From NCBI RefSeq assembly GCF_004346165.1, contig NZ_SLZZ01000028.1:1-44157 (forward strand): 44,157 nucleotides of DNA, written 5' to 3'. The notes under the pieces were generated by a model that worked only from the letters and a program-made list of their open reading frames with translations, made no database searches and had not been told where the DNA came from. This document shows, piece by piece, positions 20,105 through 28,226 of this stretch. Both the position numbers and the translations under genes were made by a program. Numbering within the stretch: position 1 is the stretch's first letter; the number at the start of each line of letters is the position of its first letter. The DNA is from Muricomes intestini (GTDB taxonomy: Bacteria > Bacillota > Clostridia > Lachnospirales > Lachnospiraceae).

Positions 20105-21328
20105 CTAGCTTCTATAATCTGCGTTGATATCAATATAGCCGTGGGTCAGGTCGCATCCCCACGCAGTTGCGCTTTCTGTGCCTTCTTTAATGTCTGCAAT
20201 TGCCGCAACCTCCGGCTGTGACAATATTTCAGTTGCCTTTTCTTCACTGTAATTCACAGCCCTGCCATTCTCAATAATTTGAATTTTCCCCGCCTTGCTC
20301 TCAAAGGACAAATCCACCTTCTCAGGGTCAAACTGTGCCCCGGAATATCCCATAGCACACAAAATTCGTCCCCAGTTTGCATCGTGCCCTGCAATCGCTG
20401 TCTTTGTCAGATTGGAGCACACAATGGATTTTGCAAGGATTTTTGCCTGTCTTTTGGTGGAAGCTCCAATCACTTTTACTTCAAATAATGCAGTGGCACC
20501 TTCTCCATCGCCGGCTATTTTTTTTGCAAGGTACTCGTTTACCAGGTGAAGAGCCTCCGCAAATTTCTCGTACTCTTTTGTTTTATATTTAATCTTTTCA
20601 TTTTCTGCCATTCCATTTGCAAGAAGAAGTACCGTGTCATTTGTTGAAGTATCACCGTCCACCGAAATCATATTATAGGTATCTTCTATATCCTCACTCA
20701 GCACCTTCTGCAGTGCTTTTTTGGAAATAACAGCATCTGTAGTAATAAACGAAAGCATGGTGCACATATTAGGATGAATCATCCCTGAGCCTTTTGCCAT
20801 TCCCCCGATTGTGACGGTTTTGTCCCCCACCTGAATTGAAACGGCAATCTCTTTATGGAAAGTATCCGTAGTCATAATCGCTTTCGCCGCCGATGTCCCA
20901 TTTTCAAGAGAGGCATTTTTGTTTTCCGCCATTTCCCGAATTCCATTTTTCAGTTTATCTATCGGAAGCTGCATTCCTATGACGCCTGTGGATCCCACAA
21001 GAACCCCCTCTGCCTCCACACCCAAGGCTTTTTCCGCCGCTGCGGCAGTCTCTTTACAATAGCCATAGCCTTCTTCTCCGGTGCAGGCATTTGCAATGCC
21101 GGAATTTATAATAACAGCCTGAGATTTCACACCGCTCTCCACCACGCTTCTGTCCCATTTCACAGGGGCCGCCTTTACTACATTTGTAGTAAAGGTTCCT
21201 GCCGTCCTGCACGGCTTTTTACTATATATAAGCGCCATATCTGTTCTGCCCTGATACTTAATCCCGGCACCCGCCGATGCTGCCTCGAATCCTTTTGCTG
21301 CGGTAACTCCGCCTTTGACAATCACCAT
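20105..21328 (-). CDS. argJ: Glutamate N-acetyltransferase / ornithine acetyltransferase
   Basis: Recycles the acetyl group from N-acetylornithine to glutamate; bifunctional members also make N-acetylglutamate from acetyl-CoA. The precursor cleaves itself before a catalytic Thr; here the site reads KGSGMIHPNMCTML, with Cys where the family usually has Ala directly before the Thr. The threonine is kept, so processing should still occur. Start chosen at the ATG at 21328 (MVIVKGGVTAAKGF); the longer frame adds a basic tail overlapping the GNAT gene. Length 407 residues is typical. Confidence 0.96.
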   Translation of the reverse strand: MVIVKGGVTAAKGFEAASAGAGIKYQGRTDMALIYSKKPCRTAGTFTTNVVKAAPVKWDRSVVESGVKSQAVIINSGIANACTGEEGYGYCKETAAAAEKALGVEAEGVLVGSTGVIGMQLPIDKLKNGIREMAENKNASLENGTSAAKAIMTTDTFHKEIAVSIQVGDKTVTIGGMAKGSGMIHPNMCTMLSFITTDAVISKKALQKVLSEDIEDTYNMISVDGDTSTNDTVLLLANGMAENEKIKYKTKEYEKFAEALHLVNEYLAKKIAGDGEGATALFEVKVIGASTKRQAKILAKSIVCSNLTKTAIAGHDANWGRILCAMGYSGAQFDPEKVDLSFESKAGKIQIIENGRAVNYSEEKATEILSQPEVAAIADIKEGTESATAWGCDLTHGYIDINADYRS

Positions 21329-21365
21329 ACCCAATTTCCTTCCTTTCCTGATGTTTTTCTTACAT

Positions 21366-21812
21366 CTACTGTTCATTAAAAGCAGTAATATTTTCTTTAT
21401 TCAGTACAAAATCATAATAGTTCAAATCCATTCTTTCGGTCCAGCCAATTGTATTCCAGAATGCGTTCCCTACATCATTTTCCGTAAAAGCTATAAGAGA
21501 CACTTTACTGATTTCTTCCTGGTTTAAAGCTTCCATCGCCTTTACGACCATAGCCTTCCCAATACCCCGTCTCCGGTAACCCTCATCCACACATACATGA
21601 TACAGACATCCTCTGCGTCCGTCATGCCCGCAAAGAATCCCTCCTACAATCCTGCCGTCCTCCTCAGCCACAACACTGATAGTCGGATTCCTTTTCAGGA
21701 ACCTTTCGATTCCCTCCCTGGAATCATCAACACTCCGCAGCCCAAAGCCCTTAATTTTTTTCCACAAACTATATACACCCTCATAATCCTCAATCGTCAT
21801 CGTACGAATCAT
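21366..21812 (-). CDS. GNAT-family N-acetyltransferase in the arginine operon
   Basis: A 148-residue single-domain acetyltransferase with the acetyl-CoA signature VDEGYRRRGIGKAMV (R/QxxGxG/A) and the C-terminal NAFWNTIGWTERMD strand. It lies between argC and argJ, so N-acetylation of glutamate (an ArgA-like bypass feeding the cycle) is a reasonable inference, but the sequence does not show specificity and protein N-acetylation is equally possible. Its ribosome site is duplicated (AAGGAGTATAAG twice in tandem), and a 12-codon ORF ends on the first copy. Confidence 0.85.
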   Translation of the reverse strand: MIRTMTIEDYEGVYSLWKKIKGFGLRSVDDSREGIERFLKRNPTISVVAEEDGRIVGGILCGHDGRRGCLYHVCVDEGYRRRGIGKAMVVKAMEALNQEEISKVSLIAFTENDVGNAFWNTIGWTERMDLNYYDFVLNKENITAFNEQ

Positions 21813-21827
21813 ACTTATACTCCTTGC

Positions 21828-21866
21828 TTATACTCCTTGGTGAGGCCCTTTCGAGCTTAGCGGCAT
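21828..21866 (-). CDS. Possible 12-residue leader ORF before the GNAT gene
   Basis: ATG with its own AAGGAG six bases upstream, reading MPLSSKGPHQGV then TAA. The stop overlaps a ribosome-binding sequence used by the GNAT gene, so a ribosome finishing here would be placed to restart 16 bases further on. Too short for homology; it could be a chance ORF. Confidence 0.35.
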   Translation of the reverse strand: MPLSSKGPHQGV

Positions 21867-21901
21867 GGTTGTCTCCTTATTTATACTCCTTAGTGATATC
21901 C

Positions 21902-22942
21902 TTATGGGAACATCGGTACGAGTTCAAGGCCTTCCGATTCTTTAAGCCCAAACATCAGGTTCATATTTTGTACTGCCTGCCCCGCCGCGCCTTTTACAAG
22001 ATTATCTATGGCCCCCATCATAATAATACGCCCGGTTCTCTCATCAATCTTAAAATTAATGTCTGCAAAATTGCTGCCCTCTACCCATTTTGTCTCAGGG
22101 CACACATCCTTTTCCAGTACGCGGACAAATTTCTCATCTGTATAGTATTTATCGTAAACTGCTTTTACTTCCTCATAGGTGACCTCTTTTTTTAGTTTTG
22201 CATATTCTGTTGCAAGTATGCCTCTGTTCATGGGAATCAGGTGCGGTGTGAAGTTCAGTAAAACCTTCTCCCCTGCTGCCAGGCCCAGCTGCTCTTCTAT
22301 CTCTGGTGTATGCCTGTGGGTAGTCACTCCGTATGCCTTAATATTTTCATTCACTTCGCAGTAAAGGTTCGGGAGCTTTGCTCCTCTTCCGGCACCTGAG
22401 GTCCCTGATTTGGCATCAATAATCAGTGTACTCATATCTATCATGCCTTCCTTTGCCAGAGGATATGCCGTCAAAATAGAGCAGGTAGTGTAACATCCCG
22501 GGTTTGCAACCAACCTTGCTCTTTTTACATCTGCTCTGTTGATTTCGCATAAGCCGTAGACCGCTTCTTCTATAAATTGAGGGCTTTTATGTTCCAGTCC
22601 ATACCACTTCTCGTATGTAGCCACATCCTTTATACGAAAATCTGCACTCAAATCTATAATCTTTACCTTTGACAAAATTCCTTCATTAACCAAAGAAGCA
22701 CACAATCCCTGGGGAGTTGCTGTAAATATCACATCGACCTGGTCCGCGAGCTCATCCATGTTATCATCCATACAGACTGCATCCACAATTTGAAACATGT
22801 TCTGATATACGTCTGCATATTTCTTATCTATATAACTCCTTGATCCATACCATACAACTTCTACATCCTTATGTACTGTTAAAATCCGTACAAGCTCCCC
22901 TCCTGCATACCCAGTTGATCCGATTATTCCTGCTCTGATCAT
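21902..22942 (-). CDS. argC: N-acetyl-gamma-glutamyl-phosphate reductase
   Basis: NADPH-dependent reductase giving N-acetylglutamate semialdehyde. Full length at 346 residues. It shows the Rossmann motif GIIGSTGYAGGELVRIL, the catalytic Cys in VANPGCYTT, and the conserved SGTSGAGRGAK and TPHLIPMNRGILAT segments. It is the first gene of the argC-GNAT-argJ-argB-argD operon and follows a strong promoter set in a long inverted repeat. Confidence 0.98.
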   Translation of the reverse strand: MIRAGIIGSTGYAGGELVRILTVHKDVEVVWYGSRSYIDKKYADVYQNMFQIVDAVCMDDNMDELADQVDVIFTATPQGLCASLVNEGILSKVKIIDLSADFRIKDVATYEKWYGLEHKSPQFIEEAVYGLCEINRADVKRARLVANPGCYTTCSILTAYPLAKEGMIDMSTLIIDAKSGTSGAGRGAKLPNLYCEVNENIKAYGVTTHRHTPEIEEQLGLAAGEKVLLNFTPHLIPMNRGILATEYAKLKKEVTYEEVKAVYDKYYTDEKFVRVLEKDVCPETKWVEGSNFADINFKIDERTGRIIMMGAIDNLVKGAAGQAVQNMNLMFGLKESEGLELVPMFP

Positions 22943-22996
22943 TTATAAAACTTCCTTTCTCACTGTAAACCTACTGCGCATATTATAAATGGCGCT

Positions 22997-23010
22997 TGCA
23001 TAATTATACA
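22997..23010. promoter_or_regulatory. Candidate ArgR (ARG box) operator at argC
   Basis: TGCATAATTATACA fits the TGnATwwwwATnCA pattern of ArgR/AhrC boxes and covers the argC -10 box. A related TGCATATTTATAAA covers the argG -35 box. Confidence 0.45.
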
Positions 23011-23031
23011 TCTATTTTGTATATTATGCAA
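23003..23031 (-). promoter_or_regulatory. Promoter of argC operon
   Basis: TTGCAT (23026-23031), 17-base spacer, TATAAT (23003-23008) on the minus strand, about 60 bases before the argC start. Confidence 0.75.
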
Positions 23032-23050
23032 GCGCCATTTTTAATTTTTT

Positions 23051-23060
23051 GTAACTGTTC
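23051..23060. repeat. GTAACTGTTC repeat end downstream of proA
   Basis: Exact GTAACTGTTC, the terminal motif of the hairpin repeat at 39423. No matching second end is visible nearby, so this is either a remnant or chance. Confidence 0.3.
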
Positions 23061-23080
23061 AAAACCAGGCAGATATATTT

Positions 23081-23112
23081 AAAAATAACCCGTGAAAGCT
23101 TGCTTTCTATGG
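23081..23112 (-). terminator. Terminator of the proBA operon
   Basis: On the minus strand, CCATAGAAAGC, a 2-base loop, then GCTTTCACGGG, followed by TTATTTTT. It starts 7 bases after the proA stop. Confidence 0.65.
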
Positions 23113-23119
23113 ACTATTT

Positions 23120-24370
23120 TTATTCTCTTATCTGTCCATTTCCAAAAATAATATATTTATATGTTGTCAGAGCCTCCAGCCCCATTGGTCCTCTGGCATG
23201 AAGCTTCTGGGTGCTGATCCCGATTTCTGCCCCAAATCCAAATTCAAATCCATCCGTAAACCGCGTTGAGGCATTTACATAAACTGCCGCGGCATCAATC
23301 TCATCCTGAAAGCGAAGTGCATTTTTATAATTCTCTGTGATGATTGCTTCGGAATGTCCTGTGTTATACGTATTGATATGCTCCACCGCCGCCTCAAAAG
23401 AATCCACAACCCTTATGGAAATGACAGCGTCCAGATACTCCGTCCCCCAATCCTCTTCCTCTGCTGCTGTAATATCTTCACTGAATGTACAGGCCTTTTC
23501 GTCTCCTCGTATTTCTACCTGGTGGAGCTTTAAACGATTGACAATCATAGGAATCACCTGACGGGCCACACTCTCATGTATGACAAGAGATTCGCATGCA
23601 TTACACACACCCATTCTCTGACTCTTGGCATTTTCAATGATATCCACTGCCATATTCAGGTCCGCCCATTCATCCACATATATATGACAATTTCCAGTTC
23701 CGGTTTCAATTACCGGCACAGTACTATTCTCAACTACACTGGAAATCAGCCCGGCACCGCCTCTTGGTATCAGTACATCAATATAATTATGCAGCTTCAT
23801 CATTTCATACACTGTCCCCCTGTCCGTATCCTCTACAAGAAGAATCAGGTCCTGGGACAGCTTTTCCTTGCGCAGACCTTCTTTCACAGCATGTACAATT
23901 GCTTTATTGGAATTGATTGCATCACTCCCGCCCCGGAGTATCACCGCATTTCCTGTTTTAAAGCACAGCCCAAATGCATCCGCTGTTACATTCGGTCTTG
24001 ACTCATATATGACCCCCACTACGCCTATAGGTACTCTTCGTTTTCCTATTCTCAGCCCGTTTGGTCTGTTCTTCATAGAAAGAACTTCTCCCACCGGGTC
24101 ATCCAAAACAGCTATCTCCTTAAGTCCCTTTGCCATATCCTGAATTCTCTGTTTGGTCAACCGCAAGCGGTCCAGCAGAGCGCTCTTCATCCCGTTTTCT
24201 TCTGCAGCCTGTATATCCTTCTCATTTTCCAGTAAAATAGTGTTCGTGTTCTGACACAGTTCTTCTGCGACAGATAACAGCCCCCTGTTTTTTTCCTCTG
24301 TCGTAAAAGTCACCGCTTCTCTTGATGCCGCCTTTGCCCGGCTACCTAACGTTTCCATATAACTGACCAT
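23120..24370 (-). CDS. proA: Gamma-glutamyl phosphate reductase
   Basis: Second enzyme of proline synthesis, reducing glutamyl-5-phosphate to glutamate semialdehyde; ALDH-like fold. At 416 residues it has [29 protein letters not shown], the catalytic Cys in [12 protein letters not shown], and [20 protein letters not shown]. The ATG at 24370 has GGAGG five bases upstream and lies 29 bases inside the end of proB, so translation is coupled. The ProA product also forms a complex with ProB in other bacteria. Confidence 0.97.
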   Translation of the reverse strand: MVSYMETLGSRAKAASREAVTFTTEEKNRGLLSVAEELCQNTNTILLENEKDIQAAEENGMKSALLDRLRLTKQRIQDMAKGLKEIAVLDDPVGEVLSMKNRPNGLRIGKRRVPIGVVGVIYESRPNVTADAFGLCFKTGNAVILRGGSDAINSNKAIVHAVKEGLRKEKLSQDLILLVEDTDRGTVYEMMKLHNYIDVLIPRGGAGLISSVVENSTVPVIETGTGNCHIYVDEWADLNMAVDIIENAKSQRMGVCNACESLVIHESVARQVIPMIVNRLKLHQVEIRGDEKACTFSEDITAAEEEDWGTEYLDAVISIRVVDSFEAAVEHINTYNTGHSEAIITENYKNALRFQDEIDAAAVYVNASTRFTDGFEFGFGAEIGISTQKLHARGPMGLEALTTYKYIIFGNGQIRE

Positions 24371-25220
24371 GACATCCTCCTATCGTTTGAATTGATGTTT
24401 TCATTGTTTCCTGGCCTGCGGATAAAAATAAGGTTCCTATCTTCTTGCCTGCCATTATATCATTAATAGAATAAATGTTTTTTCCATTGGCAATCACCAT
24501 ATCTACGCCTGAAGCGATGGCAATCTTTGCCGCTGCTATTTTCGTTGTCATGCCCCCGGTTCCCATGTCACCGAAGGCTCCTTTTGCCATCTTTTCCAGT
24601 TGTCCATCAATACCGGCGACTGTGTGAATAAATCTTGCATTCGGATTCTGCCTTGGGTCATCAGTGTAAAGGCCCTCAATATCAGACATCAGAATCAGCA
24701 GGTCTGCATTTACCAGTTCTGCCACATAAGCCGCCAGCGTATCATTATCTCCAAAGTTTCCATATAGCATTTCATCTGCAGATATGGCATCATTTTCGTT
24801 CACAATGGGAATCACTTTCATACGGATTAGCTCATCAAAGGTCTGCCTAGCCTTTTTCCTGCACTCGTCGTTTGTAACAGATTCCCTGGTAAGAAGCACC
24901 TGTGCAGTCAGCTGTCCGTATTCGTTAAATAATTTTTCATAGGTCATCATAAGCCTTCCCTGACCAACTGCCGCACATGCCTGCTTTGCGGCTATAGTTC
25001 CAGGCTTTTGTTCCAGTCCAAGTACATTCCGGCCAATTCCCACTGCTCCGGATGAAACAACAATGACCTCTCTGCCTTTATTCTGAAGATTAGTCAGTAT
25101 CCTGACAAATTTCTCTAGCTTCTCTAAATTAATATTTCCTGTTTCTTCATGCGTAATCGTAGTTGTCCCTACTTTTATAACAATCCTCTTCTTATTTTCC
25201 AGAATCCCTTTTCTTTCCAT
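24342..25220 (-). CDS. proB: Glutamate 5-kinase (short form without PUA domain)
   Basis: First committed step of proline synthesis. 292 residues containing the amino-acid kinase domain only ([66 protein letters not shown]); the ~100-residue C-terminal PUA domain of E. coli ProB is absent, as in many Firmicutes. Transcription appears to start about 350 bases upstream, with an attenuator-like hairpin in the leader, so proBA is likely regulated by premature termination. Confidence 0.97.
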   Translation of the reverse strand: MERKGILENKKRIVIKVGTTTITHEETGNINLEKLEKFVRILTNLQNKGREVIVVSSGAVGIGRNVLGLEQKPGTIAAKQACAAVGQGRLMMTYEKLFNEYGQLTAQVLLTRESVTNDECRKKARQTFDELIRMKVIPIVNENDAISADEMLYGNFGDNDTLAAYVAELVNADLLILMSDIEGLYTDDPRQNPNARFIHTVAGIDGQLEKMAKGAFGDMGTGGMTTKIAAAKIAIASGVDMVIANGKNIYSINDIMAGKKIGTLFLSAGQETMKTSIQTIGGCHGQLYGNVR

Positions 25221-25293
25221 AGTATGCAGCCTTCTTTCAATTTAATCTCTCTCATCTGCCAAATCGTTCTGTGGGAGGTCTGCACACCCGCGT

Positions 25294-25344
25294 AAAAAAA
25301 GGATAGAAGTATATTGCCATACTTCCACCCTTTGAAACCTATCC
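25294..25344 (-). terminator. Attenuator-like terminator in the proBA leader
   Basis: On the minus strand, GGGTGGAAGTAT pairs with ATACTTCTATCC (12 pairs, two G-U) around a 6-base loop and is followed by seven T. Just upstream, GGATAGG (25338-25344) can instead pair with the CTATCC of the terminator, giving a plausible antiterminator. The AAAGGGTGG stretch resembles a T-box core, but the following bases do not match the usual T-box sequence. Confidence 0.65.
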
Positions 25345-25399
25345 TTATCAAACGTTTGGCACAACGATATCCTCTTTACTGTCAATATTAATTTTTGTA

Positions 25400-25516
25400 C
25401 TATGCGCATACCCCAAAGGGACTCGGGACGCACGGCACAAAAATAACACTGTCAGCAAGTGGCAGAGTATGATTAAAATGATTCATGATTTCGAGACTGT
25501 TATACTGTGCTCTCAT
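25400..25516 (-). CDS. Possible proline-rich leader ORF upstream of proBA
   Basis: A 38-codon ORF in the long leader, starting ATGAGAGCACAG with TGGAG eight bases upstream. Proline codons occur at residues 19, 28, 31 and 33 (VPCVPSPFG near the C-terminus), and the stop lies about 55 bases before the antiterminator-like segment. It could be a leader peptide sensing proline supply. No homology can be judged at this length, and the ORF could be fortuitous. Confidence 0.4.
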   Translation of the reverse strand: MRAQYNSLEIMNHFNHTLPLADSVIFVPCVPSPFGVCA

Positions 25517-25569
25517 TACTACAACTCCAATCATTCATGTGTGTCTTATAGTTTCTTCCATTTCATTTC

Positions 25570-25597
25570 ATTTTACACATATTTTATAGTTTGTCAA
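25570..25597 (-). promoter_or_regulatory. Promoter of the proBA operon
   Basis: TTGACA (25592-25597), 16-base spacer, TAAAAT (25570-25575) on the minus strand. It gives a ~340-base untranslated leader before proB that contains the short proline-rich ORF and the attenuator. Confidence 0.7.
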
Positions 25598-25606
25598 GAA
25601 ATTTTC

Positions 25607-25678
25607 GTAACTATTTAGGAGGGCAGAAATGTTCACGAACGGCCCTGTGCAATCGAACTTGCCCTCCTGAACTATTAC
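25607..25678. repeat. Hairpin repeat, GTAACT-end family (downstream of alcohol dehydrogenase)
   Basis: A 72-base inverted repeat: GTAACTATTTAGGAGGGCA at the left end and TGCCCTCCTGAACTATTAC at the right, 15 of 19 positions complementary. Its ends resemble those of the repeat at 39423. It lies between the dehydrogenase stop and the proBA promoter and may act as a terminator, though there is no T-run. Confidence 0.6.
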
Positions 25679-25694
25679 AATCCGCTCCTGCTTT

Positions 25695-26876
25695 CTATAA
25701 AGCTGCTTTCCGGTATATCTGATAAACATCTTCCTGAGCCAAAGTTTTCACGCATCCAATTGTTCTTTGACCCCAGAAAGTGCACTTTTCTGCCATTTCC
25801 CTCATCTGTTCCTCTGTCGGTTTTATCCCCAGCTGCCCCAGGGATATAGGCATATTTACGGAGCGGAAAAATTCTTCCATGGCTTCAATTCCTTTTAAAG
25901 CTTTTTCCATATCACTGCCTGTCTCCGACACCCCCAACACTCTCACTGCCAATCTGGCAAAACGCTCTGTTCCTTCAGAAACTACATATCTCGCCCAACT
26001 CCCCCACACAGCTGCCAAGCCTGCGCCGTGGGCCACATCAAACATACCGCCAAGTTCATGCTCTATCTGGTGGGTAGCCCAGTCTCCCCCGTCTGTGCCG
26101 CATCCGGTCAGGCCGTTATGGGAAAGGCTTCCTGCCCACATTACCTCTGCCCTCGCATTATAGTTCTCAGGGTGATGCAAAAGGATCTTCGCATTTTTCA
26201 TTACGGTGCAAAGCAGGTGTTCACTTATTCCATCTGTCAGCTCCATATTATCCGCACGGTTTAAGTACCGCTCTATTGTATGCATCATGATATCCACACA
26301 GCCGCTCATAGTCTGATATTCCGGCAATGTCATAGTTAATTCCGGATTCATGACGGCAAATCTGGGGCGGGCAAGATCACTGTTGCACCCTCTTTTTATT
26401 CCGCCTTCTTCTTTCGTAATAACAGAAGAATTACTCATCTCAGAGCCGGCTGCAGCAATGGTCAGAACTACCCCTATGGGCAGGCACGCCTTTGGGCTCC
26501 CTTTTTTCTCATAGAAATCCCACACGTCTCCGGGATTTGTCACCCCATATCCTATTGCTTTTGCAGAGTCAATCACACTTCCGCCGCCGACAGCCAGAAT
26601 AAAATCGACACCTTCTTTTTTACACAATTCTATCCCCTTGTAGACAAGGGATAGGTGAGGGTTTGGCACAACACCGCCCAATGTAATATATGCAATTCCT
26701 GCTTCCTCCAAAGACTTGCATATTCTTTCAAGAAGCCCTGATTTCTTAACACTTCCGCTTCCGTAATGAACCATAACCTTTTTACAGCCATATTCCTGAA
26801 TTAATGTCCCCGTCTGTAATTCTGTCTTCTTTCCAAAGACCACTTTTGTTGGTGTAAAATACTGAAAATTTTCCAT
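25695..26876 (-). CDS. Iron-containing alcohol dehydrogenase (butanol dehydrogenase-like)
   Basis: NAD(P)H-dependent group III alcohol dehydrogenase, 393 residues from the ATG at 26876 (MENFQYFTPTKVVFGKKTE); a TTG seven codons upstream overlaps the preceding stop. NAD-binding GGGSVIDSAKAIGYG is followed by the metal-binding region HTIERYL, then HQIEHELGGMFDVAHGAGLAAVW with the conserved His residues. It resembles the BdhA/YqdH subgroup that reduces aldehydes such as butyraldehyde. It follows the aldolase gene almost without a gap, so acetaldehyde released by threonine cleavage is a conceivable substrate (inference). Confidence 0.93.
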   Translation of the reverse strand: MENFQYFTPTKVVFGKKTELQTGTLIQEYGCKKVMVHYGSGSVKKSGLLERICKSLEEAGIAYITLGGVVPNPHLSLVYKGIELCKKEGVDFILAVGGGSVIDSAKAIGYGVTNPGDVWDFYEKKGSPKACLPIGVVLTIAAAGSEMSNSSVITKEEGGIKRGCNSDLARPRFAVMNPELTMTLPEYQTMSGCVDIMMHTIERYLNRADNMELTDGISEHLLCTVMKNAKILLHHPENYNARAEVMWAGSLSHNGLTGCGTDGGDWATHQIEHELGGMFDVAHGAGLAAVWGSWARYVVSEGTERFARLAVRVLGVSETGSDMEKALKGIEAMEEFFRSVNMPISLGQLGIKPTEEQMREMAEKCTFWGQRTIGCVKTLAQEDVYQIYRKAAL

Positions 26877-26893
26877 ATCATATTCTTCCTTTC

Positions 26894-27928
26894 TCAATCA
26901 TTTGAAATGTCTTCTGCAAGTTTCTGTGCATTTACTTCCTCTGTAGCCCAGCTGGTGCAAAAACGCACGGCACTGTGAGATTCGTCTATCCTTTTTTCAT
27001 AAGAAAATGTATACTTTTCCCGAAGACTGTCCAGCTTATCATCAGGCATGATTGTGAAAATCTGGTTCGTCGTATTTTCAATCAGGAAAGGATATCCGCT
27101 CTCCCTGCATGCTTTGCGGATTATATCTGCCATCACATTTGCCCGCTTCCCAAGCTCAAAATAGAGCTCATTCTCCAGCAGTGCAAGAAATTGTATGCCG
27201 AGCAGTCTTCCCTTCGCCAGCATCCCGCCTTTCTGCTTTATAATATAGCGAAAATCTTCCTGGAGCGCCGGATTCGAAATCACCACAGCTTCACCGAATA
27301 AGGCTCCGGCTTTTGTACCGCCAATGTAAAACACATCACACAATTCGGCTATTATCTTCAAATCCAAATCATTTTCCTTAGCAGCCAGTCCATATCCAAG
27401 CCGCGCCCCATCCATAAACAAATACAAACCATTCTTTTTGCAGACTGCAGACAATTCTTCCAGTTCAGCCTTGCTGTAAATTGTCCCCAGCTCTGTGGGA
27501 TTGGATATGTACACCATCTTAGGCTGTACAGTGTGCTCCATGCTTTCATCCTCCACATGAATGCGATAAACTTCCTCCACCTGCCGGGCCGAAATTTTCC
27601 CATTCTCCGAAGGAACTGTCAGCACCTTGTGCCCACAGGCCTCAATGGCACCTGTTTCATGCACATTAATATGTCCCGATTCAGCCGCCAGCACCCCCTG
27701 ATGGGGCCGCAGCGCAGCGGCAATCACCGTCAGATTAACCTGTGTCCCGCCAACCAGAAAGTGCACTCCCAGCCTGTCATTTCCGCATAGTCCCCGGATA
27801 ACCCCACGTGCCCGTTCACAATAAATATCTGCTCCATAACCGGACGTCTGCTCCATATTCGTCTCACAGAGCCTGCCCAGCACCTCGGGATGAGCCCCCT
27901 CATTATAGTCACAATTAAAATAAATCAT
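26894..27928 (-). CDS. Threonine aldolase-like PLP enzyme (beta-eliminating lyase family)
   Basis: PLP-dependent fold-type I enzyme of the low-specificity threonine aldolase family, cleaving threonine or allo-threonine to glycine and acetaldehyde. Motifs: FLVGGTQVNLTVIAAALRP, the HINVHETGAIEACGHK segment, the cofactor Asp/Arg in LFMDGARLGYGL, and the PLP Lys in YIGGTKAGALFGEAVV. Start chosen at the ATG at 27928 with AAGGAG seven bases upstream, giving 344 residues; a TTG two codons earlier is also in frame. It is first in a two-gene unit with the alcohol dehydrogenase. Some homologues prefer related beta-hydroxy amino acids. Confidence 0.9.
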   Translation of the reverse strand: MIYFNCDYNEGAHPEVLGRLCETNMEQTSGYGADIYCERARGVIRGLCGNDRLGVHFLVGGTQVNLTVIAAALRPHQGVLAAESGHINVHETGAIEACGHKVLTVPSENGKISARQVEEVYRIHVEDESMEHTVQPKMVYISNPTELGTIYSKAELEELSAVCKKNGLYLFMDGARLGYGLAAKENDLDLKIIAELCDVFYIGGTKAGALFGEAVVISNPALQEDFRYIIKQKGGMLAKGRLLGIQFLALLENELYFELGKRANVMADIIRKACRESGYPFLIENTTNQIFTIMPDDKLDSLREKYTFSYEKRIDESHSAVRFCTSWATEEVNAQKLAEDISND

Positions 27929-27985
27929 AGCCAAACTCCTTATCTCTTAATAATAAAGTTATTATACTACGGATGTAGAAAAAGA

Positions 27986-28005
27986 AAAAGGGGACTGTCC
28001 CTTTT
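27986..28005. repeat. Small palindrome GGGGACTGTCCC
   Basis: AAAAGGGGAC-T-GTCCCTTTT in the divergent space between the aldolase gene and argG. Such A/T-flanked GGGAC/GTCCC palindromes recur in clostridial intergenic regions; only one copy is in this window. Confidence 0.35.
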
Positions 28006-28050
28006 GCGCACCGTTTTCAGAATATTCTGTACTCTTTTTCACATCAATTT

Positions 28051-28075
28051 TGCATATTAGGTGTGGTTATATGCA
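28051..28075. promoter_or_regulatory. Inverted repeat upstream of argG promoter
   Basis: TGCATAT (28051-28057) and ATATGCA (28069-28075) separated by 11 bases, about 50 bases upstream of the argG -35. It shares the TGCATA core with the candidate ArgR boxes and is a possible second operator site. Confidence 0.35.
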
Positions 28076-28122
28076 TTCATCCTTAGTTTTTATGTATAAA
28101 TCCATATTTTTATCTTTTATTA

Positions 28123-28151
28123 TTGCATATTTATAAATTATGGTGTATAGT
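28123..28151 (+). promoter_or_regulatory. Promoter of argG with overlapping ARG-like box
   Basis: TTGCAT (28123-28128), 17-base spacer, TATAGT (28146-28151). TGCATATTTATAAA (28124-28137), similar to the box on the argC promoter, overlaps the -35, suggesting common ArgR control. Confidence 0.7.
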
Positions 28152-28226
28152 ATGTGGTAGCTTATATAGCTCCATGTAAGGTGAAACGTAACAACATAGA
28201 ATGAATATATTTAGGAGGCAAATGAA

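Larger units (their letters stand above)
22987..23040. repeat. Perfect 18-base inverted repeat containing the argC promoter
   Basis: AAATGGCGCTTGCATAAT at 22987-23004 and its exact reverse complement at 23023-23040, separated by 18 bases. The right arm holds the -35 box of the argC promoter and the left arm the start of its -10 and the initiation region. No T-run follows, and proA has its own terminator, so an operator role is more likely than termination. Confidence 0.85.

Noticed and set aside
22987-23040. The 18-bp inverted repeat as terminator of proBA
   Set aside because: No T-run follows on the minus strand, a separate hairpin with a T-run lies closer to proA, and a good promoter is contained in the repeat.
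25242-25433. 63-codon minus-strand ORF in the proBA leader
   Set aside because: Starts at a GTG with no ribosome site and runs through the attenuator hairpin; composition is not protein-like.
25221-25570. Canonical T-box riboswitch upstream of proBA
   Set aside because: AAAGGGTGG and an attenuator are present, but the bases after the core do not match, and I could not find a convincing stem I with a proline specifier loop. Left as an open question in the findings.
27986-28005. Terminator between the divergent aldolase and argG genes
   Set aside because: The palindrome lies upstream of both genes, so no transcript needs to end there; listed only as a small palindrome.
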